64,000 nucleotides of DNA. It comes from Prostheceraeus crozeri. Taxonomy: Eukaryota; Platyhelminthes; Polycladida; Euryleptidae. This document shows positions 1-7,891 of this stretch, in pieces; within the stretch, counting starts at the first letter, position 1; each line of letters starts with the position of its first letter. A model generated the notes under the pieces. The model worked only from the letters and a program-made list of their open reading frames with translations. It was not told the origin of the DNA and made no database searches. The position numbers and the translations under genes are program-made. Location: positions 1 to 64,000 of the forward strand of contig CAJQUW010001431.1 in NCBI GenBank assembly GCA_907163375.1. Reading direction: 5' to 3'.

Positions 1-857
1 AGCGGACTCAGACTTTTCCAATGGTGTCTTTTTAGTAAAAACAATAAATTCTGCCTCCGTTTCAACAGTAAATAAAGTTACTTTCTCTTTCTTATATTCA
101 CAAGTCATTAACGTTTCTGGCACTGATCCTTGAAACTTTCTTGCAAAGTCTTTAACACTTCTAATGACCTCAAATTTATTTTTTACTCGGATGCTCCTTT
201 TTTGTAATGCATACAATGGCACAATTCTACATTGAAAATCAGTGACTTTCCTGTCCGAATTCCACCCACGTCCATTGTACCAATACCTTGATGAGAAAGT
301 TGTTCTGGAATACCCAAAAGTATGAATCAAATCCTTACCTAATACAAGAAGAACATGCTTCCCTTCCTTCATCAATTTTGTTGACCCCTTTATGACTGGT
401 TTGTAGAATTTATTCAAAGTCAGCTTGAAGAGATCATTTATTCGTTCAAACATTCTACGATTTCCTTTTCTGTATCTTGCAAGCTCATTGTGGGAACCTT
501 AGAATCAAAAGTTGACGTTGCAAATGCCTTTTGAATTTTAATCATGTTTTGGACAGATGGTAAAGATGTTGAAAAAGGATGTAAAGTTAGATGATGAAAA
601 GCCCATGTACCATGTAGACTATTTTGAAATATGCGAAAGCAAACATCCTTCTCTCGCACTTCTTTATGTAATTCAAAATAGTTGTTCTTTAGGAAACTGA
701 TATCGTTGTAATAAGTAATTTCAGTTAGAGCAACTTCATGGGGTCCATGCAGAGTAATTGGATTAGCAAATTCAACAGAGTAGAGAGTTGGTTTGTTACT
801 TGGGAATATCTTGGGGTTGCTATTGCTTGGAAGAATGATGTTGAAGTTAGTAGACAT
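1..857 (-). pseudogene. minor capsid (penton)-like part of element A, runs off the window
   Basis: The N-terminal part (ATG at 857) reads STNFNIILPSNSNPKIFPSN and continues into LHGPHEVALTEITYY. This resembles the start of the single-jelly-roll minor capsid proteins of Polintons, which often open with a 'LPSNSS...FP.N' pattern followed by 'L.G.WEVAL.EI'. The assignment rests on remembered family patterns, not on a search. Another in-frame start upstream would be GTG, so the ATG at 857 is preferred. The part looks broken (about one break) and continues past the left edge of the window. It lies just downstream of the integrase on the same strand. Confidence 0.5.
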
Positions 858-904
858 GTTAAACTCATATATGGAAGAAGTCACATGCTATATTAGCTTA
901 AAAG

Positions 905-1987
905 TTACGAGTGTCTCCTACCTTCACATTTTTTTAGATCCTGGTGCGTTATCCAGCTATTGAATGAATCAGGATATCCTTTCCATTTAACTAGATATTT
1001 CCTTTGATTGCCATGACCTTTCCTCCTAATTATTTTGTCAATCATATACACCTCTTCACTTCTGTCTACTACTTGCAATTCATAAGAGTAAAATTTTCCT
1101 TCAATTGGATTGCCATGGTAATCTATTAATTTATACATGGTGGGTCTAAAGTTTGTATTTACTTCATCCACAAAAAACTCTTCTTCAGTCCAATTAGGTA
1201 GATACCCCTTCTTAAATGTAGACTTAACCTTTGAAATCCGAACTCTATCACCAACATCAATTTTCTTTTCATTGGAAATGTTTTTCGCTTTCTTATCATA
1301 CAATCGAAGCCATACATCCATCGCATTATCTGGGGTAACATCAACTGGTTTCATCTTAATGATTCGATGGTAGCTTTCATTGTAATTCTTAACAAATTTC
1401 TGCAGCTCACCTACCCAAACATGTGTATTTTTTGCAGTGAAATAGTGCCATATTTTTGTCTTCAGTGTGCGATTGAACCTCTCAACCATGGCAGCTTTAT
1501 AAGCACTTTTGACACTAAACAATTCCACATTATGACTTTTAAGGAGACTTCGAACATGAGAGTTTTCGAATTCCTTCCCTTGATCGGTCTGTATTCTTTG
1601 CGGAACACGCCCCTCATCGAAAAGGCTCTGAAAAGCCGCTTCAACTTCTGGTCCCCATTTAGATTTCAGCGCACGTGCCCAAGCATAGCGAGATAAAATA
1701 TCTATTACGATTAAGATGTATTTATAGCCATCATTGTACTGTGATATCTGTTGCATGCCAGCCAAGTCCGCTTGCCATTGACTATCTATATTGTTAACAA
1801 CATATTTTCTTGTTGGAAAAAGCTTTCTCGCATTTTTGTGAAGAGTGTAAGTCGGTTGACTCCTCAACCACTTCTTGACTTTCTCTATTCCCACACCTGC
1901 TGCACGAGCTAGAACCTCCGGACGACTGAAACTTGCGGGATGATTTAAGTCGTAATAAATCTTCCTCAGCTTCACGGCTGCACTCAT
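905..1987 (-). CDS. Polinton integrase with C-terminal chromodomain (element A)
   Basis: DDE-type integrase that would join the element's ends to target DNA. The N-terminus has the Polinton-typical KLRKIYYDLNHPASF and PTYTLHK motifs. The retroviral-type core follows, with catalytic Asp about residue 74 (WQADLAG), Asp about 135 (IQTDQGKEF) and Glu about 169 (MVERFNRTLK). The last 55 residues form a chromodomain (YLVKWKGYPDSFNSWI), which in other elements guides insertion to modified chromatin. The start is set at the ATG at 1987, which fits the family; the longer frame to 2050 begins with TTG. The gene lies between the minor-capsid-like part and the 226-aa gene, all on the same strand. Length (about 360 aa) is normal and the frame is open. 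Confidence 0.93.
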   Translation of the reverse strand: MSAAVKLRKIYYDLNHPASFSRPEVLARAAGVGIEKVKKWLRSQPTYTLHKNARKLFPTRKYVVNNIDSQWQADLAGMQQISQYNDGYKYILIVIDILSRYAWARALKSKWGPEVEAAFQSLFDEGRVPQRIQTDQGKEFENSHVRSLLKSHNVELFSVKSAYKAAMVERFNRTLKTKIWHYFTAKNTHVWVGELQKFVKNYNESYHRIIKMKPVDVTPDNAMDVWLRLYDKKAKNISNEKKIDVGDRVRISKVKSTFKKGYLPNWTEEEFFVDEVNTNFRPTMYKLIDYHGNPIEGKFYSYELQVVDRSEEVYMIDKIIRRKGHGNQRKYLVKWKGYPDSFNSWITHQDLKKCEGRRHS

Positions 1988-2154
1988 CGTCTTTGTTCTG
2001 ATTTGCACGCGTATTACTCGCACAGCAACTGCTAACACAATTGATATCAACCTCTATCCCCTCTTCTGCTTTACCTTCGAGCGCAGATTTCAAACAACAG
2101 CAAAATTTTTGTAACGACATGATATGAGAGAGGCAAGGCTTAATTCATATTTGC

Positions 2155-2835
2155 TTAATATTTACTATACTCCTTCGCAACACGCATTGAGCGCCTAGTA
2201 GCTCTTTTTGGTTGCAGATCATCGGGATCATGAAGCTCTCGCTTGACCGCCATCGTGGGTGTTTTACTCTTTGATCCATCTTGTAAGTGACCCCTATCCA
2301 ATACATTCACAGTCGGTCCTCCAATAATATTGTGAGGTACATTTTGATCAGATAAAATTTTCTGAAAATATGTCCACCCTTGTGGTGCACCTAGTTTTCG
2401 CCTTATATCTCTGACAGCATATTGTAGAAGGTCATCTATGTGACTAATTCTAATAACATCACCAGTTGTTTCATCTATTATCTCCCCTCTCTCATTGAAC
2501 TTCACATGTGGATCAATGAAGTCAAATAATCGCTCAACGCGCACACGATATGGTCGAGGTGTTGACAAGGTTATAAATCGTCGCAACTTGTCACGAATCT
2601 GTCGCCTTTCGTCAATGTTTTCAGCTGCTAACTGCATTCGTCGATAGGGATCCTTAATCTTCTGAATTTCCATATCCTTTTGTGTTAGTTCCTTAAGTTG
2701 ATTCGTAATAGGTTGATCTATATTTTTGACTTCCTGTGCACTTTGTAATGTAGTCAATTGTACATACTCCTCTTGAGGAATGACTACCATCTTTGAATAC
2801 GACATGTTTGAAAATAATAAGGCAACAAAATACAT
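2155..2835 (-). CDS. conserved Polinton protein of unknown function, 226 aa (element A)
   Basis: The frame starts at ATG 2835; a second ATG at 2805 (MSYSKMVV) is equally possible. The start lies only nine bases past the stop of the ATPase gene, so the two may share a transcript. The protein is charged and helical, with an R/K-rich middle (RRQIRDKLRRF), a GAPQGWTYFQKILSDQNVP stretch and a basic tail (KRATRRSMR) that could be a nuclear signal. Polintons commonly carry a protein of this size beside the ATPase, and the 295-aa frame of element B (21522-22343) may be its counterpart. No catalytic motif is visible and no function is assigned. Confidence 0.7.
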   Translation of the reverse strand: MYFVALLFSNMSYSKMVVIPQEEYVQLTTLQSAQEVKNIDQPITNQLKELTQKDMEIQKIKDPYRRMQLAAENIDERRQIRDKLRRFITLSTPRPYRVRVERLFDFIDPHVKFNERGEIIDETTGDVIRISHIDDLLQYAVRDIRRKLGAPQGWTYFQKILSDQNVPHNIIGGPTVNVLDRGHLQDGSKSKTPTMAVKRELHDPDDLQPKRATRRSMRVAKEYSKY

Positions 2836-2844
2836 TGCTTAAAA

Positions 2845-3480
2845 CTAACTGTGAACCGAGAAAACTGTCATTGGTTCAGCGGAATTAGGTATGATATTTG
2901 TTCGAAATCGAAGTCGTTCCGGACATTCCTGGGTTAGATCAATAAATAGATAACCATGTGGTTTCTTTGTTACATCTTCATATATTTTTGAAAGTACTTT
3001 AGGTTGTTGAGGTAATATCTGTCTACTGAGATGATGTATCTGACTGCTATCTCTTGGATTTTTAAATATTGTCAAATAATGTGTATTCAAACTTCTAGTT
3101 CTTTGCTCTTTCTCTCCATCGAAGATGTTTTGGGTGATGTAGATAATAAAAGCTTCCCTATGATGTGCAGTTTGAATGAACATTTCAGTTACATCCTTTG
3201 AAGATTTGCTTTCTCGTAATAGATCATCTAATACTAGTAAGTCACCTGCTTTGATATCCTCAGTTGATGGCAACCCCTGCTTCACCTCATAACCTTTCTG
3301 GCGAAGTGCAGAATGTAGTTGTGGTTGAAATATTCCACAATACCATTTGACTCTCTTAATTTCCTCGTTAAACATTTCATTTCTATATTGTAGCAATTCA
3401 GTTACAAATGTAGTTTTACCGGACTGACTTGGTCCAGCAACACACATTGTGCGATCAGTGAATAGACGAAAATCTGTCAT
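2845..3480 (-). CDS. A32/FtsK-like genome packaging ATPase (element A)
   Basis: Predicted motor that would pump element DNA into a capsid. A Walker A motif, GPSQSGKT, lies at residues 16-23 and a Walker B, LLVLDDLL, at about 81-88. ITQNIFDG near residue 120 fits the sensor region typical of the family. The length of 211 aa is usual for Polinton and virophage ATPases. The start at ATG 3480 places Walker A close to the N-terminus, as in relatives. The frame is open throughout. It is followed at once by the 226-aa gene and preceded by a roughly 125-base gap holding AT-rich sequence and an AATAAA-like site that may serve the 244-aa gene upstream. Confidence 0.92.
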   Translation of the reverse strand: MTDFRLFTDRTMCVAGPSQSGKTTFVTELLQYRNEMFNEEIKRVKWYCGIFQPQLHSALRQKGYEVKQGLPSTEDIKAGDLLVLDDLLRESKSSKDVTEMFIQTAHHREAFIIYITQNIFDGEKEQRTRSLNTHYLTIFKNPRDSSQIHHLSRQILPQQPKVLSKIYEDVTKKPHGYLFIDLTQECPERLRFRTNIIPNSAEPMTVFSVHS

Positions 3481-3605
3481 CTTATAATTCCATTAACATT
3501 AAACTCATCATCCCGCTAATTTTGCGTAGAACAACAAAACAGACACATGTTGCAGATCACGTTTATTTACATTCAGAATAGAAACTTTCAAGTTACATTT
3601 ACAAA

Positions 3606-4340
3606 TTAAAACATTTGTGTTTCCTCATCACAATTAGGATTATAGAAAGTTTTCAAGTCAGCATCTTGGCGCTTCAACTTCAATTTAGGATTCCCATCTT
3701 TAGATTTCCGCCCTCGCTTTTTGCTGTCTTCCTTCCCATCACTTGAAGCAGTCTTATCAATGTTAATTAAACATTTATCAATTGGTAGTGGTTCATAGAC
3801 TAGTTGAAGAACCTTCATTTGTAAAGATGCGACTTTACCAGTCGAACCATGTGAGCCAATATAAAGTCCGGTAACGTGCACTAAGCCCATATAGCGACCC
3901 CGTTTGAGATCCTCACATTCCATCGCGTTTGTTAAGAGATCGAATGCTTGAAAATGATCCGATAGTTTTAAAAACAGTGTATCGAATTCCGGCAATTCCT
4001 TGTAACCAACTCCTTCCTCTAATGCCTTTCTCCAATGAGTGGGAGGACTTTCAGGCAGCTCAACACATTCTTTCGCGAAAGAGTCAATAGTTTTAAGAAT
4101 CACCTGTTGCCATTTTGGAAAAGTCACTCGCATTTGTCTCATATTGCTATACCCTGATGTAGACATACCATTACTGTGGAAGAATGGAACTTGAAGATAA
4201 AAGCCATCATCACCATAATTCAAGGTTTGAAAGTAGAATGTATTTCCAATCCCTTGCACCTTTCGTGTCGGACGAAGCTTCAAGAGATCTTGCTCAAAAG
4301 CGTCACCTTCCTCTCTGATTGTATACATTTTCTGAGTCAT
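3606..4340 (-). CDS. 244-aa protein of unknown function (element A)
   Basis: Open frame from ATG 4340. The first two thirds look globular, with mixed strands and helices (GNTFYFQTLNYGDDGFYLQVPF; later GRYMGLVHVTGLYIGSHG). The C-terminal 60 residues are low-complexity and basic (SKKRGRKSKDG), suggesting nucleic-acid binding or nuclear import. The layout of a globular domain plus charged tail resembles some viral single-strand DNA-binding proteins, but no family is recognised and this is only a guess. A TATATAAG box lies about 90 bases upstream. An AATAAA on the minus strand at about 3570 lies 35 bases past the stop and may be its polyadenylation signal. Confidence 0.7.
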   Translation of the reverse strand: MTQKMYTIREEGDAFEQDLLKLRPTRKVQGIGNTFYFQTLNYGDDGFYLQVPFFHSNGMSTSGYSNMRQMRVTFPKWQQVILKTIDSFAKECVELPESPPTHWRKALEEGVGYKELPEFDTLFLKLSDHFQAFDLLTNAMECEDLKRGRYMGLVHVTGLYIGSHGSTGKVASLQMKVLQLVYEPLPIDKCLINIDKTASSDGKEDSKKRGRKSKDGNPKLKLKRQDADLKTFYNPNCDEETQMF

Positions 4341-4425
4341 GTTTCAACAAGTACTAATTCGGAGCTTTCAACCAGCGCAAATGAATTGTCACTTGAAAGT
4401 GGTAAAATATCATTAAAGCGTCTTC

Positions 4426-4450
4426 CTTATATACACCTATATATGACTCA
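4426..4450 (-). promoter_or_regulatory. TATA box with AP-1-like site upstream of the 244-aa gene
   Basis: On the minus strand TATATAAG (4426-4433) lies about 90 bases before ATG 4340. A perfect AP-1 core TGAGTCA (4444-4450) lies just upstream of it, and a CRE-like TGACACGTCATCA (about 4461-4473) further up. The combination looks like a polymerase II promoter, possibly stress- or mitogen-responsive. Inferred from motif match and position only. Confidence 0.45.
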
Positions 4451-4491
4451 TCAATCAAAGTGATGACGTGTCACTTTATGATTCGCTAACC

Positions 4492-4884
4492 TTATATTAA
4501 CATTGCAGCAGTTGGTGCAATCCTTCCAAGCGGACTATTGATTACACCATTAATACTGTTTCCAATATCATTTAACATACTTAGAAACCCACCACCACCG
4601 CGCTGAATTAAGTTTCGCCTTTTCTTATCACTACTCCTTGGATTTGAAAACTTTTTTATGCTATTCAAAGAGCCAGCATTCAATAGAGGCTTGTAAATAG
4701 GTAGGCATTTGTGTATTGCAAAAGCTAAATCACGAATGAAATCATCACTTGAATTTTGAATCAATTTACACTTCTTCTTATTATCATGTATCCTGTTTAA
4801 CTTTCGCAACGCCTTTTTAAACTGACTTGAAGGTTTGAAGGACCGTTTCGATTGACGAGAAGATGCCTTCCGTTTTACAGACAT
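4492..4884 (-). CDS. basic, glycine-rich pX/core-like protein, 130 aa (element A)
   Basis: Begins at ATG 4884. The N-terminal half is very rich in Lys, Arg and Ser (SVKRKASSRQSKRSFK), as expected of a DNA-condensing core or nuclear protein. Near residue 95 a GGGG run is followed by FLSMLNDIGNSING and a hydrophobic tail. In adenoviruses and Polintons, glycine pairs like this are cut by the adenain protease and the following amphipathic segment disrupts membranes. It is therefore read as the element's pX-type virion protein. The match is by composition and layout, not by strong sequence identity. The frame is open. Confidence 0.6.
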   Translation of the reverse strand: MSVKRKASSRQSKRSFKPSSQFKKALRKLNRIHDNKKKCKLIQNSSDDFIRDLAFAIHKCLPIYKPLLNAGSLNSIKKFSNPRSSDKKRRNLIQRGGGGFLSMLNDIGNSINGVINSPLGRIAPTAAMLI

Positions 4885-5012
4885 TTTTATTCTGATATGG
4901 AAATAGATAATACAATTACAATTTTTGCTTAGTACTTACAACATTATACACAAAAGTTTACAAGCATTCACACAGAGTTTGTTGCTGGTACTTATAAAAT
5001 TACATAAAACAC

Positions 5013-5633
5013 TTAACAAGTTGTAGAGGGAAACTGATATACACTCACATCGGCTAGCGTCTGATTTGTAGCAGTTATGAGCTGCTCAATGTCTTTCATT
5101 AGATGTTTTGAAATTGGGCAGCACATACAGCAGGGCTTTGAATGGAAAGTCTTTAAAATATTGGCATAGTATGTCCGCAAACTGATTACCTCAGAATGTC
5201 CTTGAGCAGCCACATTGATGCTTACTGATGGCGGTCCACTGAATAAGTCCAATTTACATTTGTCACCCTTCTCGTCATAGTAGCTGGAGGTGATAATGTC
5301 ATGGAGACATGTGTTATGTTTCCGTTGGATACTGCTGCAGCACCGAGAGTATTCCGGTACAATCTCAGTTTGAGCTAGTGGGCGAAATACTTCATTGAGC
5401 CAAAATCTTGCAACTCGTGTAAGAGCGTTGTTCACGACTCTCATTAACATTCTCTGCACCACAACGTCCTCTCCGCAGCGCAAATACTTCACTATTTCCT
5501 CCATCAGATCCACCAAATCCGCTTTATAGCCAGTTATATTTACGGCAGAATAAAATATATTGCCGGTGAAGAGTTGACTTCGGTAAATTATTGAAATGGG
5601 AATGTTGGTAGTGAACGACATGCTGATTGACAT
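5013..5633 (-). CDS. 206-aa cysteine-rich protein of unknown function (element A)
   Basis: Starts at ATG 5633, with an alternative at 5621 (MSFTTNIP). A helical N-terminal part is followed by a cysteine cluster at residues 97-113 (SRCCSSIQRKHNTC) and another near 168 (KPCCMCCPISKH). The latter could bind zinc or form disulfides. No family is recognised. A TATA box sits about 50 bases upstream. It lies between the pX-like gene and the RING gene on the same strand, so it belongs to the same element. Confidence 0.65.
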   Translation of the reverse strand: MSISMSFTTNIPISIIYRSQLFTGNIFYSAVNITGYKADLVDLMEEIVKYLRCGEDVVVQRMLMRVVNNALTRVARFWLNEVFRPLAQTEIVPEYSRCCSSIQRKHNTCLHDIITSSYYDEKGDKCKLDLFSGPPSVSINVAAQGHSEVISLRTYYANILKTFHSKPCCMCCPISKHLMKDIEQLITATNQTLADVSVYQFPSTTC

Positions 5634-5680
5634 TGTATTAGCCTCAAATTATGCTTGCAATAGAACGGTACAATGTCCTC

Positions 5681-5689
5681 CTTATATAG
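5681..5689 (-). promoter_or_regulatory. TATA box of the 206-aa gene
   Basis: CTATATAAG on the minus strand, about 50 bases before ATG 5633, nearly identical to the box of the 244-aa gene. The shared sequence suggests co-expression of these genes. Confidence 0.5.
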
Positions 5690-5743
5690 AAAAGTCAAAC
5701 AGAGACACAATAGTGACCAATCACAGACCTACATGATGACTCA

Positions 5744-6253
5744 TCATGCACGATATACAGTGACTGTTGAAGATATTTCTTCATCACAAAGGTGACAAGA
5801 TGAAGTTTCAAAGGGTACATAACATGTAGAACACATAACGCTATGAGAACATGGCAAAAAGAGAAGGGATCGTTCCTGTTTAAAACATTTAACGCAGTTC
5901 CGTTCACATAATAATTTAAATGTCTCTTCTTCTAATTTCCTTCTGAAGTCACTTTTATTGGGAGAACTTTTTATTAAAACACTGTCAGATGTCTCCTTCT
6001 TTCCATATCGTTCCAATTTGATCCTCCTAATTTCACTATCATTGCAGTGTAGCATGGAGAAATCCTCTATCCACCTGGGATCCAAATTGTGATTCATTGC
6101 ATGCTCATCTAGATCCATTAGTCGATCAACTAAATCACCAGCGTTGATATTTTCACTGAGATTTGTTACAGTTTCTATAGCTTTGAACGAATATCGAAGG
6201 TCTCTTGCGACAACCCACGACGTTGGGATACTAGTCATCATTATGTATGTCAT
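5744..6253 (-). CDS. RING-finger protein, putative E3 ubiquitin ligase (element A)
   Basis: About 170 aa. The C-terminal 45 residues form a C3HC4 RING: CVKC, then LPCSH, VMCSTC and finally CHLC. This is the compact type found at the end of IAP and MDM2 proteins and in many viral ubiquitin ligases, where it recruits an E2 enzyme. The N-terminal 110 residues are helical and acidic with no recognisable BIR repeat. ATGs lie at 6253, 6241 and 6238. The TATAAATA box at 6269-6276 is so close that one of the two later ATGs may be used. It is the outermost gene of element A in view. A host-interaction role is inferred from the RING alone. Confidence 0.75.
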   Translation of the reverse strand: MTYIMMTSIPTSWVVARDLRYSFKAIETVTNLSENINAGDLVDRLMDLDEHAMNHNLDPRWIEDFSMLHCNDSEIRRIKLERYGKKETSDSVLIKSSPNKSDFRRKLEEETFKLLCERNCVKCFKQERSLLFLPCSHSVMCSTCYVPFETSSCHLCDEEISSTVTVYRA

Positions 6254-6268
6254 CAAACAACTATCTCA

Positions 6269-6276
6269 TATTTATA
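6269..6276 (-). promoter_or_regulatory. TATA box of the RING gene
   Basis: TATAAATA on the minus strand, 16-35 bases before the candidate ATGs of the RING gene. Confidence 0.45.
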
Positions 6277-6540
6277 GCTTAGTTTGTCTACGTAAAAGGA
6301 AAATCAATGTGTCATCTTGATTACAATGGTTTCAATAGTCACAATAGTCGCAATTGAGCAAACCCATTCAAAATCAAACAACGGACGTCTATCGGTACGT
6401 ACCCAAGTGCTCAGAACCAAACCACACAAGTTCGATCATAGACGTTCCGAAACACAGTGTACTCAACCGATTGTACCAAACACATGTACCTATCCAGTAA
6501 AACAGATCTCATACTTGTTCCTATTCATAACACTGAATTA

Positions 6541-6650
6541 TACATGTACCTATCCATGTACCTATTGATAACACTGAATTATACATGTACCTATCCATGT
6601 ACCTATTGATAACACTAAATTTTACATGTACCTATCCATGTACCTATCCC
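6541..6650. repeat. 41-bp tandem repeat, about 2.6 copies
   Basis: Units begin at 6541, 6582 and 6623 and contain two copies each of the word CATGTACCTAT. A degenerate unit precedes them from about 6483. The array lies between element A and element B and may be subterminal to element A; no function is visible. Confidence 0.85.
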
Positions 6651-6660
6651 TCGCAAGTAG

Positions 6661-6781
6661 GGCACAGTTTTCACTACTACAATGATAAAGTATCCGAATT
6701 TATCGATATCCTTCCTATTGAAGCATTGCCATCAATGCGAGCTTTTACGCCCATAGATGTATTCAAGTGGATATGCTTCTC
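6661..6781 (+). other. short coding-like stretch cut by the insertion of element B
   Basis: An open plus-strand stretch reads SFHYYNDKVSEFIDIL and then SMRAFTPIDVFKW up to the target site of element B. It has more codon-like character than its neighbours and ends with the frame just past the duplicated target site at 25628. It could be a relic exon of element A or of a host gene. No family is recognised and support is weak. Confidence 0.25.
6776..6781. repeat. target site duplication of element B, left copy
   Basis: CTTCTC immediately before the 5'-AG terminus of element B. It is identical to 25628-25633 after the CT-3' terminus. Six bases is the duplication length known for Polintons. Confidence 0.93.
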
Positions 6782-7010
6782 AGTAATGGGCAAAAGACCG
6801 TTCCAAGACACCATAAAATCAAAAAAATTGGTATCTTTAAAAACGACATAAATTCATGAATTTGAACCCTTTTTCAGGTTTTTAAGACCTAAATTCATGA
6901 ATTTAGTCCATTCAAAAAGTACCATTTTTTCAAAAAATGACATTTTTAAAAACGACATAAATTCATGAATTTGAACCCTTTTTCAGGTTATGAAGACCTA
7001 AATTCATAAA

Positions 7011-7040
7011 TCGGCTAAAGCCAGAGGAGCTTCGCTCCGA
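7011..7040. repeat. double hairpin in left terminal repeat
   Basis: GGCTAAAGCC followed by GGAGCTTCGCTCC. The complementary strand of the second arm carries GCGAAGC. The same unit lies in the right terminal repeat (25260-25290) and in frame in the polymerase gene (16302-16332). Confidence 0.9.
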
Positions 7041-7106
7041 TTTGGGCGTTTTTAAAAATACCCAATTTTCAAATTTTTCAAAATCTCAAAATTTGAGAAT
7101 TACAAT

Positions 7107-7134
7107 CGGGCGAAGCCCTAGAACCTTCGGTTCG
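7107..7134. repeat. double hairpin in left terminal repeat
   Basis: GGGCGAAGCCC followed by GAACCTTCGGTTC; identical pair in the right repeat at 25165-25193. Confidence 0.9.
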
Positions 7135-7249
7135 ATTTTCATTGCTTAAATCATGACCGTTCAAGGACACCAAAAATCATAAAAGTTGAGAATTTCAAAT
7201 TCATGAATTTTATCCATCTTTCAGGTTTTTAAAATATATCATGTGTCTA

Positions 7250-7333
7250 AAAATATTTCTTTAAAAGTGGAAGAAACAAAAGTGGAAGAAACAGCAAGAA
7301 TATATCCTTCAATATCATATGAACGTAGTTCTG
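7250..7333 (+). repeat. copy of the 5' end of the membrane-protein gene, beside the left terminal repeat
   Basis: The stretch matches the reverse complement of about 23080-23155, the upstream A-rich leader and first codons of the 231-aa gene. It reads VEETKVEETARIYPS in the same sense as the terminal repeat. This suggests the left terminus was once copied from, or recombined with, the other end of the element. Confidence 0.8.
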
Positions 7334-7388
7334 CTACCCCCTCCCTTCTGTCTTCTAGGGGTCCCTTAAGAAATTTTTTTATTATAAA

Positions 7389-7850
7389 ATGAGCAACATA
7401 AATAAGTTTTTTAAATTATATGGAACGCAAACTACGACAAATTTCGACCTAAAGAAAATCGCAAATGAATTTGGAATAAAGAATTTTCATGTTCTAATGA
7501 GAGACGAATTACAATTCCTAAAAAATAAGCCAACAGGAACCTTCAGTTCCCGGAACAAAGTTCCATCAATAACTGTAAATTTCGTAACCAATCTCCATAC
7601 GTCAGATGAAAAAGGCGTACATTGGTCAGCAGGACAAAGAAATATAAACTGTTCAAATTATTATTTTGACTCATACGGACTTCCACCTACGAATGAAGTA
7701 ACAGAAATACTTGGCAATGGAATTTATAATACGTTTCAAATTCAAAAACCGGGAACTACTTATTGTGGACAATTATGTTTATACGTTTTGTACAAATTAC
7801 AAAAAGGAGTATCATTTCTAGATATTATGTTAGAGTTAAACAATCTATAA
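7389..7850 (+). CDS. adenain-like cysteine protease (element B)
   Basis: Virion maturation protease of the adenovirus/Polinton type, which cuts capsid precursors after glycine pairs. Catalytic residues are visible in the family order: His78 (GVHWSA), Asp94 (FDSYG), Gln119 and Cys126 (QKPGTTYCGQLC). The Gln-to-Cys spacing of seven matches adenain. 153 aa is a usual length for Polintons. The start is the first ATG after an A/T-rich leader. Residues 49-60 (TGTFSSRNKVPS) are encoded by a degenerate double-hairpin repeat, so an insertion has been accommodated between the N-terminal helix and the catalytic core. It is the only plus-strand gene at the left end, convergent with the integrase. Confidence 0.9.
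   Translation: MSNINKFFKLYGTQTTTNFDLKKIANEFGIKNFHVLMRDELQFLKNKPTGTFSSRNKVPSITVNFVTNLHTSDEKGVHWSAGQRNINCSNYYFDSYGLPPTNEVTEILGNGIYNTFQIQKPGTTYCGQLCLYVLYKLQKGVSFLDIMLELNNL
7536..7564. repeat. degenerate double hairpin inside the protease gene
   Basis: GGAACCTTCAGTTCC followed by GGAACAAAGTTCC. The first is GGAAC(CTTCA)GTTCC and the second GGAAC(AAA)GTTCC. It lies in frame within the coding sequence. Confidence 0.75.
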
Positions 7851-7852
7851 CT

Positions 7853-7891
7853 CAAGCGAAGCTAGCTAAAGCGCCACCTAAAGGTTAAAGC
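7853..7891. repeat. degenerate hairpin cluster between protease and integrase
   Basis: Contains AGCGAAGCT, AGCTAAAGC and ACCTAAAGGT in the short gap between two convergent genes. A possible transcription-end structure as well as a decayed repeat. Confidence 0.55.

Larger units (their letters stand above)
1..6300 (-). mobile_element. Element A: Polinton/Maverick (adintovirus-like) fossil, left end outside window
   Basis: A run of minus-strand genes contains a chromodomain retrovirus-like integrase, an A32/FtsK-type packaging ATPase, a minor-capsid-like part, a basic glycine-rich pX-like protein and a RING protein. Integrase plus packaging ATPase plus capsid parts is the diagnostic set for Polintons. 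The capsid, protease and polymerase genes expected in a whole element are not in view and may lie to the left. No terminal repeat could be found, so the right edge is placed after the last gene only by inference. About one break is visible inside the window. Age cannot be judged without the ends. Confidence 0.85.
6782..7258 (+). repeat. left terminal inverted repeat of element B
   Basis: Matches the right repeat in inverted orientation, with only a few differences over the outermost 120 bases. It contains repeated AAATTCATGAATTT palindromes and two G/C-rich double hairpins (7011-7040, 7107-7134). It is shorter than the right arm because the right arm carries extra tandem copies of internal blocks. 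Confidence 0.93.

Noticed and set aside
1794-2120. 108-aa frame overlapping the integrase gene
   Set aside because: Most of it is an alternate frame of integrase coding sequence; cysteine-rich but without a family match.
1-6300. Terminal repeats for element A
   Set aside because: No inverted partner of any sequence near 6300-6781 was found in the window; the left end is not included.
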